Assembly (NCBI GenBank): GCA_024516035.1
Contig: CM044964.1
Coordinates: forward strand, 29,435,558-29,499,557
From: Bactericera cockerelli
Taxonomy: Eukaryota > Arthropoda > Insecta > Hemiptera > Triozidae
Length of the DNA stretch: 64,000 nucleotides
Reading direction: 5' to 3'
Made by a program: the position numbers and the translations under genes. Each line of letters opens with the position of its first letter. The stretch's first letter is position 1. This document shows positions 10,483 to 20,585 of this stretch, one piece after another. The notes beneath the pieces are model-generated. The model did not search any database. It saw only the letters and a program-made list of their open reading frames with translations, and was not told the origin of the DNA.

Positions 10483-11737
10483 GGCAGGTCGTACACTGAA
10501 GAAACGCGTTTCATGAAACGCATTTCATGCAACGAATTTCCCGAAACGGATTTCACTAGACCGCGCACATTGGTGAAACTTTTTTAGTTCAGTTTCGTTC
10601 GTCATGTCATCCGATGAAGATGATACTGTCTACCTACATGAAAAATAAATAAATAAGAAACCTTTGAAAAATACTAACCTCTACTGTTCACTTCTTGCGC
10701 CACCATCTCCCATTTACATTGGACAAAATCCCTGTTAGAATATTCTTTCAACTTCTAATTATATAGGCAGGGATACTTTTCTACAGTCTCTACCAGATTC
10801 ACTTGAAAGTCCATTTTTTGTGAGTAGAAAAAAAACACTGCCAATTGTGGACACAATAGGTACTTCCTCGTGATTTGAACCGATTTTCTTGAAATTTATT
10901 TTATATGGTAGAATATCGTTTTTTCTACATTCTAAATTCTACAAAAAATTCTGTATCGGCAAATTGTGGTCTTTATTTTTTTACTTTTTTGTCCAAAATT
11001 TCGGATTTTCTTAAATATCAGAGTGAAATGATAGTTAATTAAAAAATAAATATAAATAGCCGATGTAAAATGATAATATGCATAAATGCATATACATACA
11101 AAATTTCATCAAAATCGGGTGTACCGTTCATGAGATATAAGAGTTTAAGTAAAAAGTTAGTAGTCAGGCGCATGGTCTCTTTCACCCAGAACCGCTTGTA
11201 CGAATTCGATGAATTTAAAATGGGACCATCTACAGAATGTCTCCTAGATGTGTGCAAAATTTCACCAAAATCCGTCGAGTAGTTACCGAGATTTGAGCGT
11301 TACAAGGAATCGTTTTAACAGACCGACGGACCGACACAAAACCAAATTTACTCAGTAGGTTATGAAACGTCCAGAAATATGAAAAAAATTGAAATCGGAG
11401 CAAAAAATTTTTTTTTTTTTACAAAAACGAACACAATACTTCCGATTTCTAATATTAGAAATTTCTCGGAAGTAAAACAACAAAATAATAATAACCTCTA
11501 CGGTCTATTAAATACTATTAATTAATTATCACCGAGAGATCACACGAAACTGAATCACATGAAACCAAATATTTCGGTTTCAACGAAACGCGTTTCATGC
11601 ATTTCTAGAAACTGTAGTTTCTTGTAACCCAGTGTACGCGCCTGTGTGTATTTCAATCTATCGGTTTTGTGAAATCCAAATTTCACGTTTCAAGAAATGC
11701 GTTTCGTGAAACGCGTTTCTTCAGTGTACGACCTGCC
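10483..11737. mobile_element. PIF/Harbinger-like element, non-autonomous
   Basis: Both ends carry GGCAGGTCGTACACTGAAGA followed by AACGCGTTTCA.GAAACGCATTTC as inverted repeats of more than 40 bp. The element is flanked by TAA on both sides (10480-10482 and 11738-11740), the 3-bp duplication typical of PIF/Harbinger. Near 10605 the left part reads MSSDEDD.., possibly a remnant of an element protein. No transposase is left; another repeat fills the middle. Confidence 0.8.
10822..11477. mobile_element. Unclassified repeat nested in the Harbinger element
   Basis: Its left part repeats 1655-1862 and its right part repeats 1080-1257 inverted, ending in TTTCTAATATTAGAAATTT. It includes AAATTTCACCAAAATCCGTC, a phrase common in insect repeats. 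Confidence 0.5.
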
Positions 11738-11790
11738 TAAGTTTCCAAGTATTAATTTAGTTAGTTCATTTTCCGTCCGTTTCTTTAGAA

Positions 11791-12101
11791 GATAACTTTG
11801 TCTATTGGTAGCATGCTCGACATAACACCCAGTCAGCATGGGTTCGAATCCTGGCGGGGACGAAATTTTTTAGCTCTATATTTTCAATTTGGGCTTAACG
11901 TTGTTTTGTTTTTCCGATCTTTATATTTGATCTTCAAGACGACCCCATTACCCTCGCGAGGAAAATTTTAGTAGTTGCAGAATTGGGCAATGACCTGTGG
12001 CGGCATTACGAGATTGATTTTGGACAATCCTGGTTGGATGGAGATAAAATATGATGAATTAGCTCTCATAATGTCGATGCTACTCACTAAAAGTTGTGAC
12101 A
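11791..12101 (+). repeat. SINE family E, divergent copy
   Basis: The tRNA-like head has TTGGTAGCATGC and a GGGTTCGAATCCTGGC B box. The tail GTGGCGGCATTACGAG .. AATGTCGATGCTACTCACTA matches the tail at 49210-49330. Confidence 0.6.
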
Positions 12102-12103
12102 AA

Positions 12104-12330
12104 GTAGTGACTTTGGCCAAGTGGGTAGCATACTAGGCTTGCACGCATGATGACTTGGGTTCGATCTCCTTCAGGGAAGTTTTTTTTCTCTGTCCATTAT
12201 GTCCGGGGTACACTCATACCTCGTGAGGTATTGATAAGGGACGTCACCACCGAGTTCTCTCCCGCTCATGGTTTTATGAACACCAAATTGTCTCCCGTCG
12301 CGTCGCTTGCATTTTTACCTGATTTTATAC
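12104..12330 (+). repeat. SINE family E, 3' truncated
   Basis: TAGTGACTTTGGCCAAGTGG, GCTTGCACGCATGATGAC and GGGTTCGATCTCC form the head, followed by CATACCTCGTGAGG. It lies directly after the previous copy. Confidence 0.65.
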
Positions 12331-12384
12331 CTACATAGTTTAGGCCTAGCATAAAAATTGTAATCGAAACACCTAGGAATCATT

Positions 12385-12590
12385 GATATAGACCTGAGGC
12401 ATGGCCTTCTATGTATTTTTCCTAACCCTATGATAAACCCAAGGCATGGCCTTCTATATATTTACCTAACCCTACTATAAACCCGAGGCATTGCCTTCTA
12501 TGTATTATCCCTAACCCTACTATATTCCTGAGGCATGGCCTTCTATGTATTTTACCTAACTCTACTATACACTGAGGGCATTGCCTTTCA
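12385..12590. repeat. 57-bp tandem repeat, four copies
   Basis: Each unit carries GAGGCATGGCCTTCTATGTA and CCTAACCCTACTATA. The 78-codon minus frame over it is a repeat artefact. Confidence 0.85.
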
Positions 12591-12599
12591 TTAGTTAGA

Positions 12600-13785
12600 T
12601 ATTTAAAAGATTTCCTTATAAAAGGCCGATTCTTATATAAAAATGATAATTTTATAGTTTTCATTTTCTTAAATACCTAATGTAAAAAAGCATGGTCTTA
12701 TTTCCGGTAGAGATACTCGTGGTGACCCCTGCAACAAGCCGGAGAGAATTCGGGTAAGAAAAGGTCAACGGGAGAGAACTCATTACCTCACCTTGATAAG
12801 GTGATTACAAATTAATTTCTTTGGCATTTGTAAATCCAGGTGTTTTAGTGTTAGTGTCCCTCATAGGAGGCTCCGAGGTCTGTTTAGCATTGAAAGATAA
12901 ACCTAATCATGTTGAGTATAGAATCAAAAGGTCTTGCATTGCAAATTTATATATTATTATTATTTACTCACTTTAGGAACTCAGGGGGCTAAATCTGTGA
13001 TCCAAATATATATTGACCTTAGATAAATTAAATACGTCCTGCTAAAACTGTATCTTAAAAAAAAGACAACTTGGTACATTCACATTTTCCCAGCTTATTT
13101 ACTTTTGTTATTCATAATGTTTCAGTAGTGTATGAACCTATACTTTCATACAAAAAGAACTGATATCCCCCCAAAAACACCACTTCGTGGTTAAAAAAAG
13201 AAGAACGCCTCACTCAAAAGAATGATTATAATTAGCTAAAAATAAATGATATCAAATTGAGAACACCTTACCACCTTTCTTTCTATATCTCTGCACTCCT
13301 CTCTGAATTTATTCCTCTTATGTTTATCTTTCTTTATCCTTTCTAGGGGTCATCCCAAACTTGATTTCTCTTTAAATTTACTTGTTGCACGGCAATAAAA
13401 ATTGGCGGTCGGAGTATGATTTTTCTGAACTTATTTGATTTGAATCGAGAAAATTACACCACGACCGCCATTTTTTATTGCTAATAATTACAAATATTCC
13501 TTTTTTTTTAAAGCTTCCATGGTAGGGTTCTCAAATTGCTTGAGCTCTTCCACCCAACCACTGCTTGAGATCTTCTTCTATCTTCTAGTTTGATATCAGT
13601 CAATGTTGCTAACCCAAATTGTAGTTACATATCATGGTTGGAGGGAGCGCGTTAATGACGGAGCCAAGGCGTAAGGACTTGCGACGTCCTGTGAGAACAA
13701 GGGGATTATTTTTTTCTTCAATCAGGAACTTCAACTCTGTCTGTAGACAGGTCGTACGCCGATTCTTCTAGTATTTTGTTCAAGT
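12600..13785. other. No gene seen
   Basis: Includes a decayed SINE-like piece near 12710-12800 and two inverted pieces AATAAAAATTGGCGGTCG / CGACCGCCATTTTTTATT (about 13394-13480) that may be the ends of a small MITE. Confidence 0.4.
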
Positions 13786-14280
13786 GGCTGGGGGACTATA
13801 AACAGGGAGTAGACCAGCAGTCTGGCTGGGGGACTATAAACAGGGAATAGACGAGTATTGGCTTGGTTCTGGGGGCCCTAGTCAATTATTAGCCTTCTTG
13901 TAAAGACAGTGGTAGAAGTGCTGAGTCATTCCTCCACTGTCTGGCTACCATCGATCACGATGACGCCACCCACCCTATGATACAGTTTGATTGTTTTCAA
14001 GTAATTTAGAAGGGAAATCAGCGCAGAGTCTGACTGGACTGGAGGTACAAGTAGGGAGGATCTTATTTGTGCATGAATATGACAGTTAAGTATGTGATTT
14101 ACAGTAAAAATTTCGCCACAAATTTCGCAGTTTGGAGAAGGAGTAGGAGTAGGCTCGAAAAGGAAGCTGTGAGTGCATTGTACTGTAGGGCCTATCCTCA
14201 TACGGCACAGTACTACCTCCTCAAATCTATTCTGTCGTTCACTTGAGCTCCAGTTAGAAACAAGGGGTTTCACGGATGGG
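13786..14280 (-). mobile_element. Non-LTR retrotransposon (LINE), 3' end
   Basis: The minus frame 14273-13926 (115 codons) encodes FEEVVLCRMRIGPT, a PNCEICGEIFTVNHILNCHIH zinc-knuckle-like block and a short C-terminal tail. This is the usual end of ORF2 in Jockey/CR1-like LINEs. The 3' UTR follows to about 13786 and contains ACTATAAACAGGGA twice, a short tandem duplication. The same 3' UTR recurs at 52880-53043. The rest of ORF2 is absent (5' truncation). Confidence 0.75.
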
Positions 14281-14410
14281 AGATTTTAAGCGAAGAAACT
14301 TTGCTGGGTTTTGTGTAAAAGTTTCGATTCCCAGTTAGATTTTTTATATAAATTTTGTGTTTTATTTGATGAAAGACTCGCTGATAATCTGAAAAGTATC
14401 ATATTATTTT

Positions 14411-14544
14411 GTGTTAATCTCTTTCGTGATATCACAACTACTCAAACTCGCTTTACACAAATCTACGCTAAAACCGGGACTTGAACCACCGACCTTCAGG
14501 TTACAAGTCCGCTGCCTTATCGATCAAGCGACTGAGGTCGGTCG
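14411..14544 (-). repeat. SINE family C (tRNA-Thr-like head)
   Basis: On the minus strand: CGACCTCAGTCGCTTGATCG, GCGGACTTGTAACCTG (anticodon-loop-like CTTGTAA, anticodon TGT) and GGTGGTTCAAGTCCCGG. The tail GATATCACGAAAG is typical of the family. Confidence 0.8.
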
Positions 14545-14581
14545 AATCTTAAAAGTAAAATCAATGTCACAGTTGTCACAC

Positions 14582-14861
14582 CTTCCTGTACACGAGCGTG
14601 CAGGACCACACTCTCAGAATCATCCCGTGACAGCGGACATTGTGCGCAAGGAAGTGGTTACACCAAGCGTACACCATGGAAACGACCACCAGTCCCGCAC
14701 AAGAGAGGAGGCCCCGACTCGGCAAGTCCACCAAGGTCACGCGCTCCAAGACCACGCCTTCATCTATCGCCGAGGCACCGGAGTCTCCGCCCATCTGGGA
14801 GTCTCCGCCCACCTGGGAGAAATGGGCGAGGACCCCACGCAACAGGAGCGGCCGAGACAAA
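14582..14861 (-). CDS. ABCC exon 4, version C
   Basis: One base plus 93 codons. Acceptor: GATCTGTTTCCAG before 14861. Donor: TACAGGAAG|GTGTGA at 14582/14581. It begins LSRPLLLRGVLAHFS (end of TM1). The outer loop contains two copies of VGGDSQ/MGGDS-like sequence. TM2 is around LLSCAGLVVVSMVYAW, followed by GMILRVWSCTLVYRK. Phase and boundaries are those of the other E4 versions. The intron side is extremely pyrimidine-rich with CTCTCTCTTTCTCTC, resembling the tracts before versions A and B. The duplicated GGDS segment shows the loop changing by small tandem duplications. Confidence 0.75.
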
Positions 14862-15390
14862 CTGGAAACAGATCACGAAACACGCCAGAGAGAAAGAGAG
14901 AGAGATGAGCCATAGATAGAGAGAAAGTGACAGAAAAATGAGATATAAATAGAAAGAAAAGGACAAAGAAATGAGACATTAAGAGATAGAAAAAGACAGA
15001 GTTTGAAATTGAAAACAGATAATGTAACACGAGAGTAAGAAGATGAGATATACTCGTAAAATAGATACAAAGAGTCAGAAATTGTAAAAAAAGCAATCAT
15101 TTTCCAAGACAACTTGAGCAAGGCAAAGCAACCAAAAGCAATACAGTTGATGTCCACACCATGGGTCCAAAATGTAGAGAAAGCTTCCCAGTGGTTGATG
15201 TTGACATAGGTTCCACAATTAGCTTCACCAAGATTCCAAAATCCTCCACTATCAGTCCAGTATGCAGAAAAATAGACGTATGTCTTCAGCATGCCACTTG
15301 CGTCCATTTGGGGTTCGACCTGGGCAATAACAGCCCCTCAACCTGACCAATAACGGACCCCTCTCCTGTTTGGGTGAAAGCAGGACGTTA
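14862..15390. other. Intron sequence upstream of E4-C
   Basis: Long purine-rich + strand (pyrimidine-rich on the gene strand) to about 15070. At 15110-15300 the minus strand has an open frame with YFSAYWTDSGGFWNLGEANC, which resembles no family I can name and may be chance or a gene fragment. Confidence 0.4.
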
Positions 15391-15595
15391 CTAGTACAAC
15401 TTCTCACTTTTCTGTTTACACTGATTAAAATAGAGAAGTTAGTTGATGGCATGAATAATCAGAACTATTACCTGCTGATGAGAGCAAATAAGCTCGAAAC
15501 AGCTGTCCAGGTATGTTCTGATATTCATGTACATCTAGTACAACTTCTCACTTTTCTGTTTACACTGATCTGTTTACACTGGAAGCAAACGAGTC
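15391..15595 (+). mobile_element. Retrozyme-like element, about 1.4 units of 144 bp
   Basis: TAGTACAACTTCTCACTTTT recurs at 15392 and 15536, giving a 144-bp period. One complete hammerhead lies between the two. Partial dimers are expected when a circular or concatemeric ribozyme RNA is reverse transcribed. The apparent 128-codon + frame is incidental. Confidence 0.75.
15460..15520 (+). ncRNA. Type I hammerhead ribozyme, copy 1
   Basis: Order: CAGAAC-TAT-TACCTG (stem I 5'), CTGATGA, stem II GAGC-AAATAA-GCTC, GAAA, stem III CAGCTGTC, then CAGGTA-T-GTTCTG (stem I 3'). Stem I pairs perfectly in two blocks around a small internal loop that could dock with loop II. The GTC triplet gives cleavage between 15507 and 15508. 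Very short stem III is typical of retroelement hammerheads, which often act as dimers. Confidence 0.85.
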
Positions 15596-16058
15596 TGGAA
15601 AGAAAAGTGCATAAAAAGAAGTGCGGAAGCTTTATAGGGACCAACATTAGGCACCTGACCATGACACCTGATGCTTTTTTAGAAAATAAAAAATGGACCA
15701 CAATAGTTCACCCATCAACGCAAGGAATTGTTTCTCTCGAAGAGAGGTTATATTAGACCTGGAAAATTTCTCTTATGTGCAGGACTGACTTATGACTTAT
15801 CCAGGAGTATGAATTATGAAACAAAATTTAACTTTATTTTATTTGTAGTTTGTTTACTTCATCTGTTCGTGGTCGCTCTTTATAAAACAACATATTCAAA
15901 AAAAATATTTCTTGTAATTATTGGATTTTCCTCATTAATTTGAGTGATCAAATAATAACAAAACTCTGAGTGTTCGCGCAATTACTTTTTATGAGTGCTG
16001 TGACAAGCCTGTATAGGTTCTGGGTTCAATAGCTTTATTTATGCTTTGTTCTCATTAA
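15596..16058. other. No gene seen
   Basis: AT-rich. Two short frames (to 15756 and 15943) have no recognisable domain. Confidence 0.35.
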
Positions 16059-16183
16059 GGGCGAAATTAATAGACAATTTAGCTGTATAGAATGACTTTG
16101 CCTACTAATGCCAAAAATAAATAAAAAACAGACAAAATCGATAACTTTTTTACTCTACTGTTTCCATCAAGTGGGTTTTTTTT

Positions 16184-16273
16184 TTACAGATAATACATTT
16201 CTGTCAATTGTAATCCAGAGGGCAAAGTACTCAAAATAATTGGGCAATTTCCTCTCTGGATTACAAGTGACAG
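16184..16273 (+). mobile_element. 90-bp hairpin element
   Basis: CTGTCAATTGTAATCCAGAG at the left pairs with CTCTGGATTACAAGTGACAG at the right. A second copy sits inverted at 52735-52824 and shares the flank ACAGATAATACATTTCTG. Confidence 0.7.
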
Positions 16274-16311
16274 AACTCAAGTCATGACCTAGCATCGGTT
16301 TCCCCATCTAA

Positions 16312-16446
16312 TGACGGGTCCACACTAAGCGAACATTGTTAGCTAACAATGTTATTTCAAACATGTCGTAAAAACATTTTCTAATGCCGGGTCCACACTG
16401 CGAACATTGTTAGCTAACAATGTTCGCTTAGTGTGGACCCGGCATA
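16312..16446. mobile_element. Palindromic element with GGGTCCACACT ends
   Basis: GGGTCCACACTAAGCGAACA is repeated inverted at the right end, and the palindrome AACATTGTTAGCTAACAATGTT-type core occurs twice (22-bp core, each half ACATTGTTAGC). Unclassified DNA element. Confidence 0.65.
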
Positions 16447-16511
16447 AGACAATACGCAAATCGAGACTTAGCTCCACAGAGGTATTACAAAAATGCCTAT
16501 TAATACCGCCC

Positions 16512-16812
16512 TGAAATTAAATTTACTATTATTATTTGTGCCATAAAATTTACGAAAACTAACATGCAGGCTTGGTAATGTTTAATGTGAATGGATCATT
16601 AGTTTTTTGATTTAATAAATGCATATTTGAGATAAATAAATGTACTTTAATCTCTCACTTTCACTTAAGTCAATCACCTTTTCACTCTATCTTACACTCT
16701 CTCTCTCTCACTTTCAATCAATCACTCACTTTCAACGACTCAATGTTTTTCTGCCTCTACCTTTCTTTTAATCACACACACACACTTTCTAAAAAAAACA
16801 CTTGACAGAAAG

Positions 16813-16845
<33 letters not shown>

Positions 16846-16877
16846 GCGAGAAAGCGCCAAATATCGGACACCCCCAC
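16512..16877. other. Intron sequence downstream of E4-B
   Basis: No gene. A + strand poly-A run of about 33 bases near 16812-16843 is a poly-T tract in the gene's transcript, 30 bases past the E4-B donor. Confidence 0.5.
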
Positions 16878-17106
16878 CTTTCGGTACACGAGCGCGCAGG
16901 AGGCCACGCGCGTGCTCATTCCGACGCCCAGGGTCCCGATCATGTACTGGTGGTCGAGAAACACGTACACGTACGAGGCCAGCAGCATTCCGGCCACGGG
17001 CCACCACACATGGCGGCCGGCGAGCTCGAGGCCAAAATAGTTGACATCGGCCGTCGTCGGCGAGAAAGCACCGATGATGGCCGAAAGAAACGTCGGAATC
17101 GACATG
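16878..17106 (-). CDS. ABCC exon 4, version B
   Basis: One base plus 76 codons. Acceptor: CTCTCGTGTGTTCACAG before 17106. Donor: TACCGAAAG|GTGGGG at 16878/16877. The product starts MSIPTFLSAIIGAFS, has the shortest outer loop, a TM2 around VAGMLLASYVYVFL, and ends GMSTRVASCALVYRK. The exon is GC-rich against AT-rich introns, as are versions A, C and D. The shared CTCTCTCTCGTG tract before the acceptor is also found before version A, which shows that flanking intron was copied with the exon. Confidence 0.75.
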
Positions 17107-17129
17107 CTGTGAACACACGAGAGAGAGAC

Positions 17130-18830
17130 AATGGACGGGGGACGGGGGGTGAGACAGGGGTGACGTGTCAGGGTGGTACATAGGCGTGACGTTGCAGAGA
17201 TATTGAGATTTAATTCAGGGTGGTCGAGGTAATGGGAACTTAGAAGAGAAATGGGGGTGTGACACAGTAATGGGTGTGACGTTGCAGAGATATTGGGACA
17301 CATTTTGAGAACAGATGTTGGTGATGTTGAGAATTAATTCAGGGTGGTCGAGGTAATGGGAACTCAGAAGGGAAACGGGGATCTGACGGGGGTGTGACAC
17401 AGTCATGGGTGTGACGTTGCAGAGATATTGAGACACTTTTTGAGAGTAGATGTTGATGATGTTGCGCTGTTGAGATTTAATTCAGGGTGGTCGAGGTAAT
17501 AGGAACTTAGAAGGGAAATGGGGGTGTGACACAGTCATGGGTGTGACGTTGCAGAGATATTGGGACACTTTTTGGGAGGAGATGTTGATGATGTTGCGCT
17601 GTTGAGATTTAATTCAGGGTGGTCGAGGTAATGGGAACTTAGAAGGGAAACGGGGATCTGACGGGGGTGTGACGTTGCAGAGATATTGGGACACATTTTG
17701 GGAGATATTGGTGTTGTTGCGCTGTTGAGATTTAATTCAGGGTGGTCGAGGTAATAGGAACTTAGAAGGGAAATGGGGGTGTGACACAGTCATGGGTGTG
17801 ACGTTGCAGAGATATTGGGACACATTTTGGGAGGAGATGTTGATGATGTTGCGCTGTTGAGTTGTAATTCAGGGTGGTCGAGGTAGTGGGAACTCAGAAG
17901 GGAAATGGGGTGTGTGACACAGTCATGGGTGTGACGTTGCAGAGATATTGGGACACATTTTGAGAACAGATGTTGCGCTGTTGAGATTTAATTCAGGGTG
18001 GTCGAGGTAGTGGGAACTCAGAAGGGAAATGGGGGTGTGACACAGTCATGGGCGAGACGTTGCAGAGATATTGGGACACATTTTGGGAGTAGATGTTGAT
18101 GATGTTGCGCTGTTGAGATGTAATTCAGGATGGTCGTGGTAGTGGGAACTCAGAAGGGAAACGGGGGTGTGGCGTTACAGAGATATTGGGACACATTTTG
18201 AGAGGATATGTTGGTGTTGCTGCGCTGTTGAGATGTAATTCAGGGTGGTCGAGGTAATGGGAACTTAGAAGGGAAATGGGGGTGTGACACAGTCATGGGT
18301 GTGACGTTGCAGAGATATTGAGACACATTTTGGGAGCAGATGTTGGTGTTGAGTTTTAATTCAGGGTGGTCGAGGTAATGGGAACTTAGAAGGGAAATGG
18401 GGGTGTGACACAGTCATGGGTGTGACGTTGCAGAGATATTGGGACACTTTTTGAGAGGAGATATTTGTGTTGTTGCGCTGTTGAGATTTAATTCAGGGTG
18501 GTCGTGGTAATGGGGGAACTCAGAAGGGAAACGGGGATCTGACAGGGGTGTGACACAGTCATGGGTGTGACGTTACAGAGATATTGGGACACTTTTTGAG
18601 AGGAGATGTTGGTTGTTGGTGTTGCGCTGTTGAGTTGTAATTCAGGGTGGTCGAGGTAATGGGAACTCAGAAGGGAAACGGGGATCTGACGGGGGTGTGA
18701 CGTTGCAGAGATATTGGGACACATTTTGAGAGGAGATGTTGGTGTTGTTGCGCTGTTGAGATGTAATTCAGGGTGGTCAAGGTAATGGGAACGCAGATGA
18801 GAGATAATGGACGGAGGAGGGTGAGAAAGG
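17130..18830. repeat. Satellite-like array, about 113-146 bp unit, 13 copies
   Basis: TTCAGGGTGGTCGAGGTAAT recurs at 17215, 17341, 17484, 17617, 17740, 17872, 17992, 18127, 18240, 18362, 18497, 18643 and 18767. Each unit also has GACGTTGCAGAGATATTGGG and GTGACACAGTCATGGG. It begins about 25 bp upstream of exon E4-B. On the gene strand the unit holds pyrimidine tracts such as CCCCCATTTCCCTTCTGAG that resemble 3' splice sites. Frames inside are repeat artefacts. Confidence 0.9.
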
Positions 18831-19420
18831 GCTGACGACATGGTGGTTCATGGGTGTGATGTTGTGGAGAGAGTGGAGGCAGGAGGAGATGTTGAGATAT
18901 ATTGAGAGAAGTGGGTATGTATTTCAGGATAGTCATTTGATAGGATAGTCATGAGATATATTGAGAGAAGTGGGTGTGGTTGTATTTCAGGATAGTCATT
19001 TGATCAAGGAAATGGGACACACACCACACAAGAGAGAGGAGGGAAGACAGAGATGGCCCAAGGTTGTAGAGAGATATTGAAGGCGATGGAGGAGATATTG
19101 GGACACGTTTTGCAGTGTTGAGTCGTACTTTAGGATGGTCAAGGAAAAAGGAACACTGTTTGAGAATAAATGAGTAGATAGGGAAAGAATTGATAGTCGT
19201 ACTTTAGGATGGTCAAGAAAACAGGAACACTGTTTGAGAATAAATGAGTAGATAGGGAAAGAATTGATGTGGTACCATGTCGGGATCGTTGTGGCTTTAA
19301 TCATTGACTCAGATGCAGAGGGAACACTTGAGTTGAGGACTATTCACAGGGAGAAAGGCGAGCCAGATTTGGACGTAGAGGTAACAAGTGGGGTCACAAA
19401 ATGAGACAACACATTCAGCA
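18831..19420. repeat. Decayed repeats beside the array
   Basis: A 67-bp unit is present twice at 19130-19268 (GTCGTACTTTAGGATGGTCA). ATATTGAGAGAAGTGGGT also recurs near 18900 and 18960. No gene. Confidence 0.6.
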
Positions 19421-19446
19421 ATAGAATAGAATAGAATAGAATAGAA
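19421..19446. repeat. (AATAG)n microsatellite
   Basis: Five copies of AATAG. Confidence 0.9.
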
Positions 19447-20116
19447 TATACCTTGTTTATACTGCCGAGGTAAGACTGAAAAGTCCCTTTACTCCAGCAG
19501 TCAAACATATATTTTATGCGATAAACTCTAGGATATGGGAAAGAAATCAACAAGTGTTTAACAAAAATATAGAATTTTCATTTTATGTTTAATAAAATGA
19601 AAATTCCATACTTGTTATTGAAACAATTGTTGTGGACAATATATTGGCTCTAGTCATAGCCGAGTCTTATTTTCGATCATTTCATTGGATAAGTCCATGG
19701 AGGAATAAGCAAAGGAGAACTCGTGATGCCTCCTGAAACCTGTCATGTAACAAACTAATAAATGGCATCTAATATGGCTACCATTATTATTGATAATAAT
19801 AATAAAATAAAAAATATATTTTTTTAATGTAACAATAACTGTTTGTTTCATTGTATTCATGTATATAATAATAATGCTTAAAAGTATAATGAAAAAGTGG
19901 GTAGCGCAGAATCATAGGACTTTTTTTTTATTTTAACAAAATACTCTTTATTTATTTTAAATTTACATAATATACAATAAATCTTGTGTGTTTATGAGGT
20001 ACTATTTATTACCCTATTTGTTATGGGTTGTGTTGTGCCTTATTTATAAAATACAATAGAAATTTAAGAGTTAAAAAACTTTAATTCCACTTTTTTTTTT
20101 TTTTTTTTTTTTTTTA
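19447..20116. other. AT-rich, no gene
   Basis: An inverted pair AGAATTTTCATTTTATG / ATAAAATGAAAATTCC lies at 19570-19607, and GTGGGTAGCGCAGAATCATA at 19897 is a family E SINE tail. A poly-T block ends at 20115, which is the A-tail of the next element read on the other strand. Confidence 0.45.
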
Positions 20117-20362
20117 ATTGGGGTTTAACGTCGCTTTCAACTGCCATGGTCATATCACGACGGGGGTTTTACCCATTCGCAGGAAACTCACAAACCTGCT
20201 ACTCACATTGACCTCACCCAGCCTGAGTGGGGCCGGGAAAAGCCAGCGTCACGAGAATTAGAATTTGAATGGTCACCCATCCAAGTCTTAACCTCGCTGG
20301 ATGTCGCTTAACTTCGGTGTTCTGAAGGGAACCGGTGTATTCAACATGCCATCGACGCTGGC
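20117..20362 (-). repeat. 5S rRNA-derived SINE, full copy
   Basis: Reverse complement begins GCCAGCGTCGATGGCATGTT, then GAATACACCGGTTCCC, CACCGAAGTTAAGCGAC and GACTTGGATGGGTGACCA. These match successive blocks of 5S rRNA, including the internal promoter region. The body (CAGGCTGGGTGAGG, GTTTGTGAGTTTCCTGCGAA) ends CGACGTTAAACCCCAATT plus an A-tail of about 25 (poly-T at 20092-20115 on + strand). Structure fits SINE3-type elements. Confidence 0.85.
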
Positions 20363-20399
20363 TAATACCACTTTAATACACAATATCTAGTATTTTTTT

Positions 20400-20585
20400 G
20401 TCTAACAATTCCGCTACTGGTCGCTGCTTCACATCAAAGCAGCTACTCATTTTTTCTCACGAGCTATGAGTGGACCCAAAACATCCAAGTGCAGAGCAGA
20501 AAAAATTCTGCCCCGCTGGGGATCGAACCCAGGACACCATGCGTGCAAGCCTAGGGCGCTCAGGCACTCGGCCACGGTGACTACA
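20400..20585 (-). repeat. SINE family E
   Basis: Minus strand: TAGTCACCGTGGCCGAGTGC, GCTTGCACGCATGGTGTCC and GGGTTCGATCCCCAGCGG. Tail contains ATGAGTAGCTGCTTTGATG. Confidence 0.8.

Larger units (their letters stand above)
16059..16511. mobile_element. MITE family with GGGCGAAATTAATAG ends
   Basis: The left end GGGCGAAATTAATAGACA and the right end (read inverted) GGGCGGTATTAATAGGCA pair as terminal repeats. Related copies lie at 36238-36370 and 39047-40086. Two other hairpin elements are nested inside. Confidence 0.65.

Noticed and set aside
14873..15307. 144-codon minus frame as an extra exon
   Set aside because: No family resemblance, no convincing splice sites, and part lies in the pyrimidine tract before E4-C. 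Left as unassigned.
17215..18936. Minus frames of 73-117 codons in the 17-19 kb array
   Set aside because: Repeat-derived peptides without domain or splice context.
20117..20362. 5S rRNA gene
   Set aside because: The 5S similarity is incomplete and interrupted, and the sequence continues into a SINE body with an A-tail.
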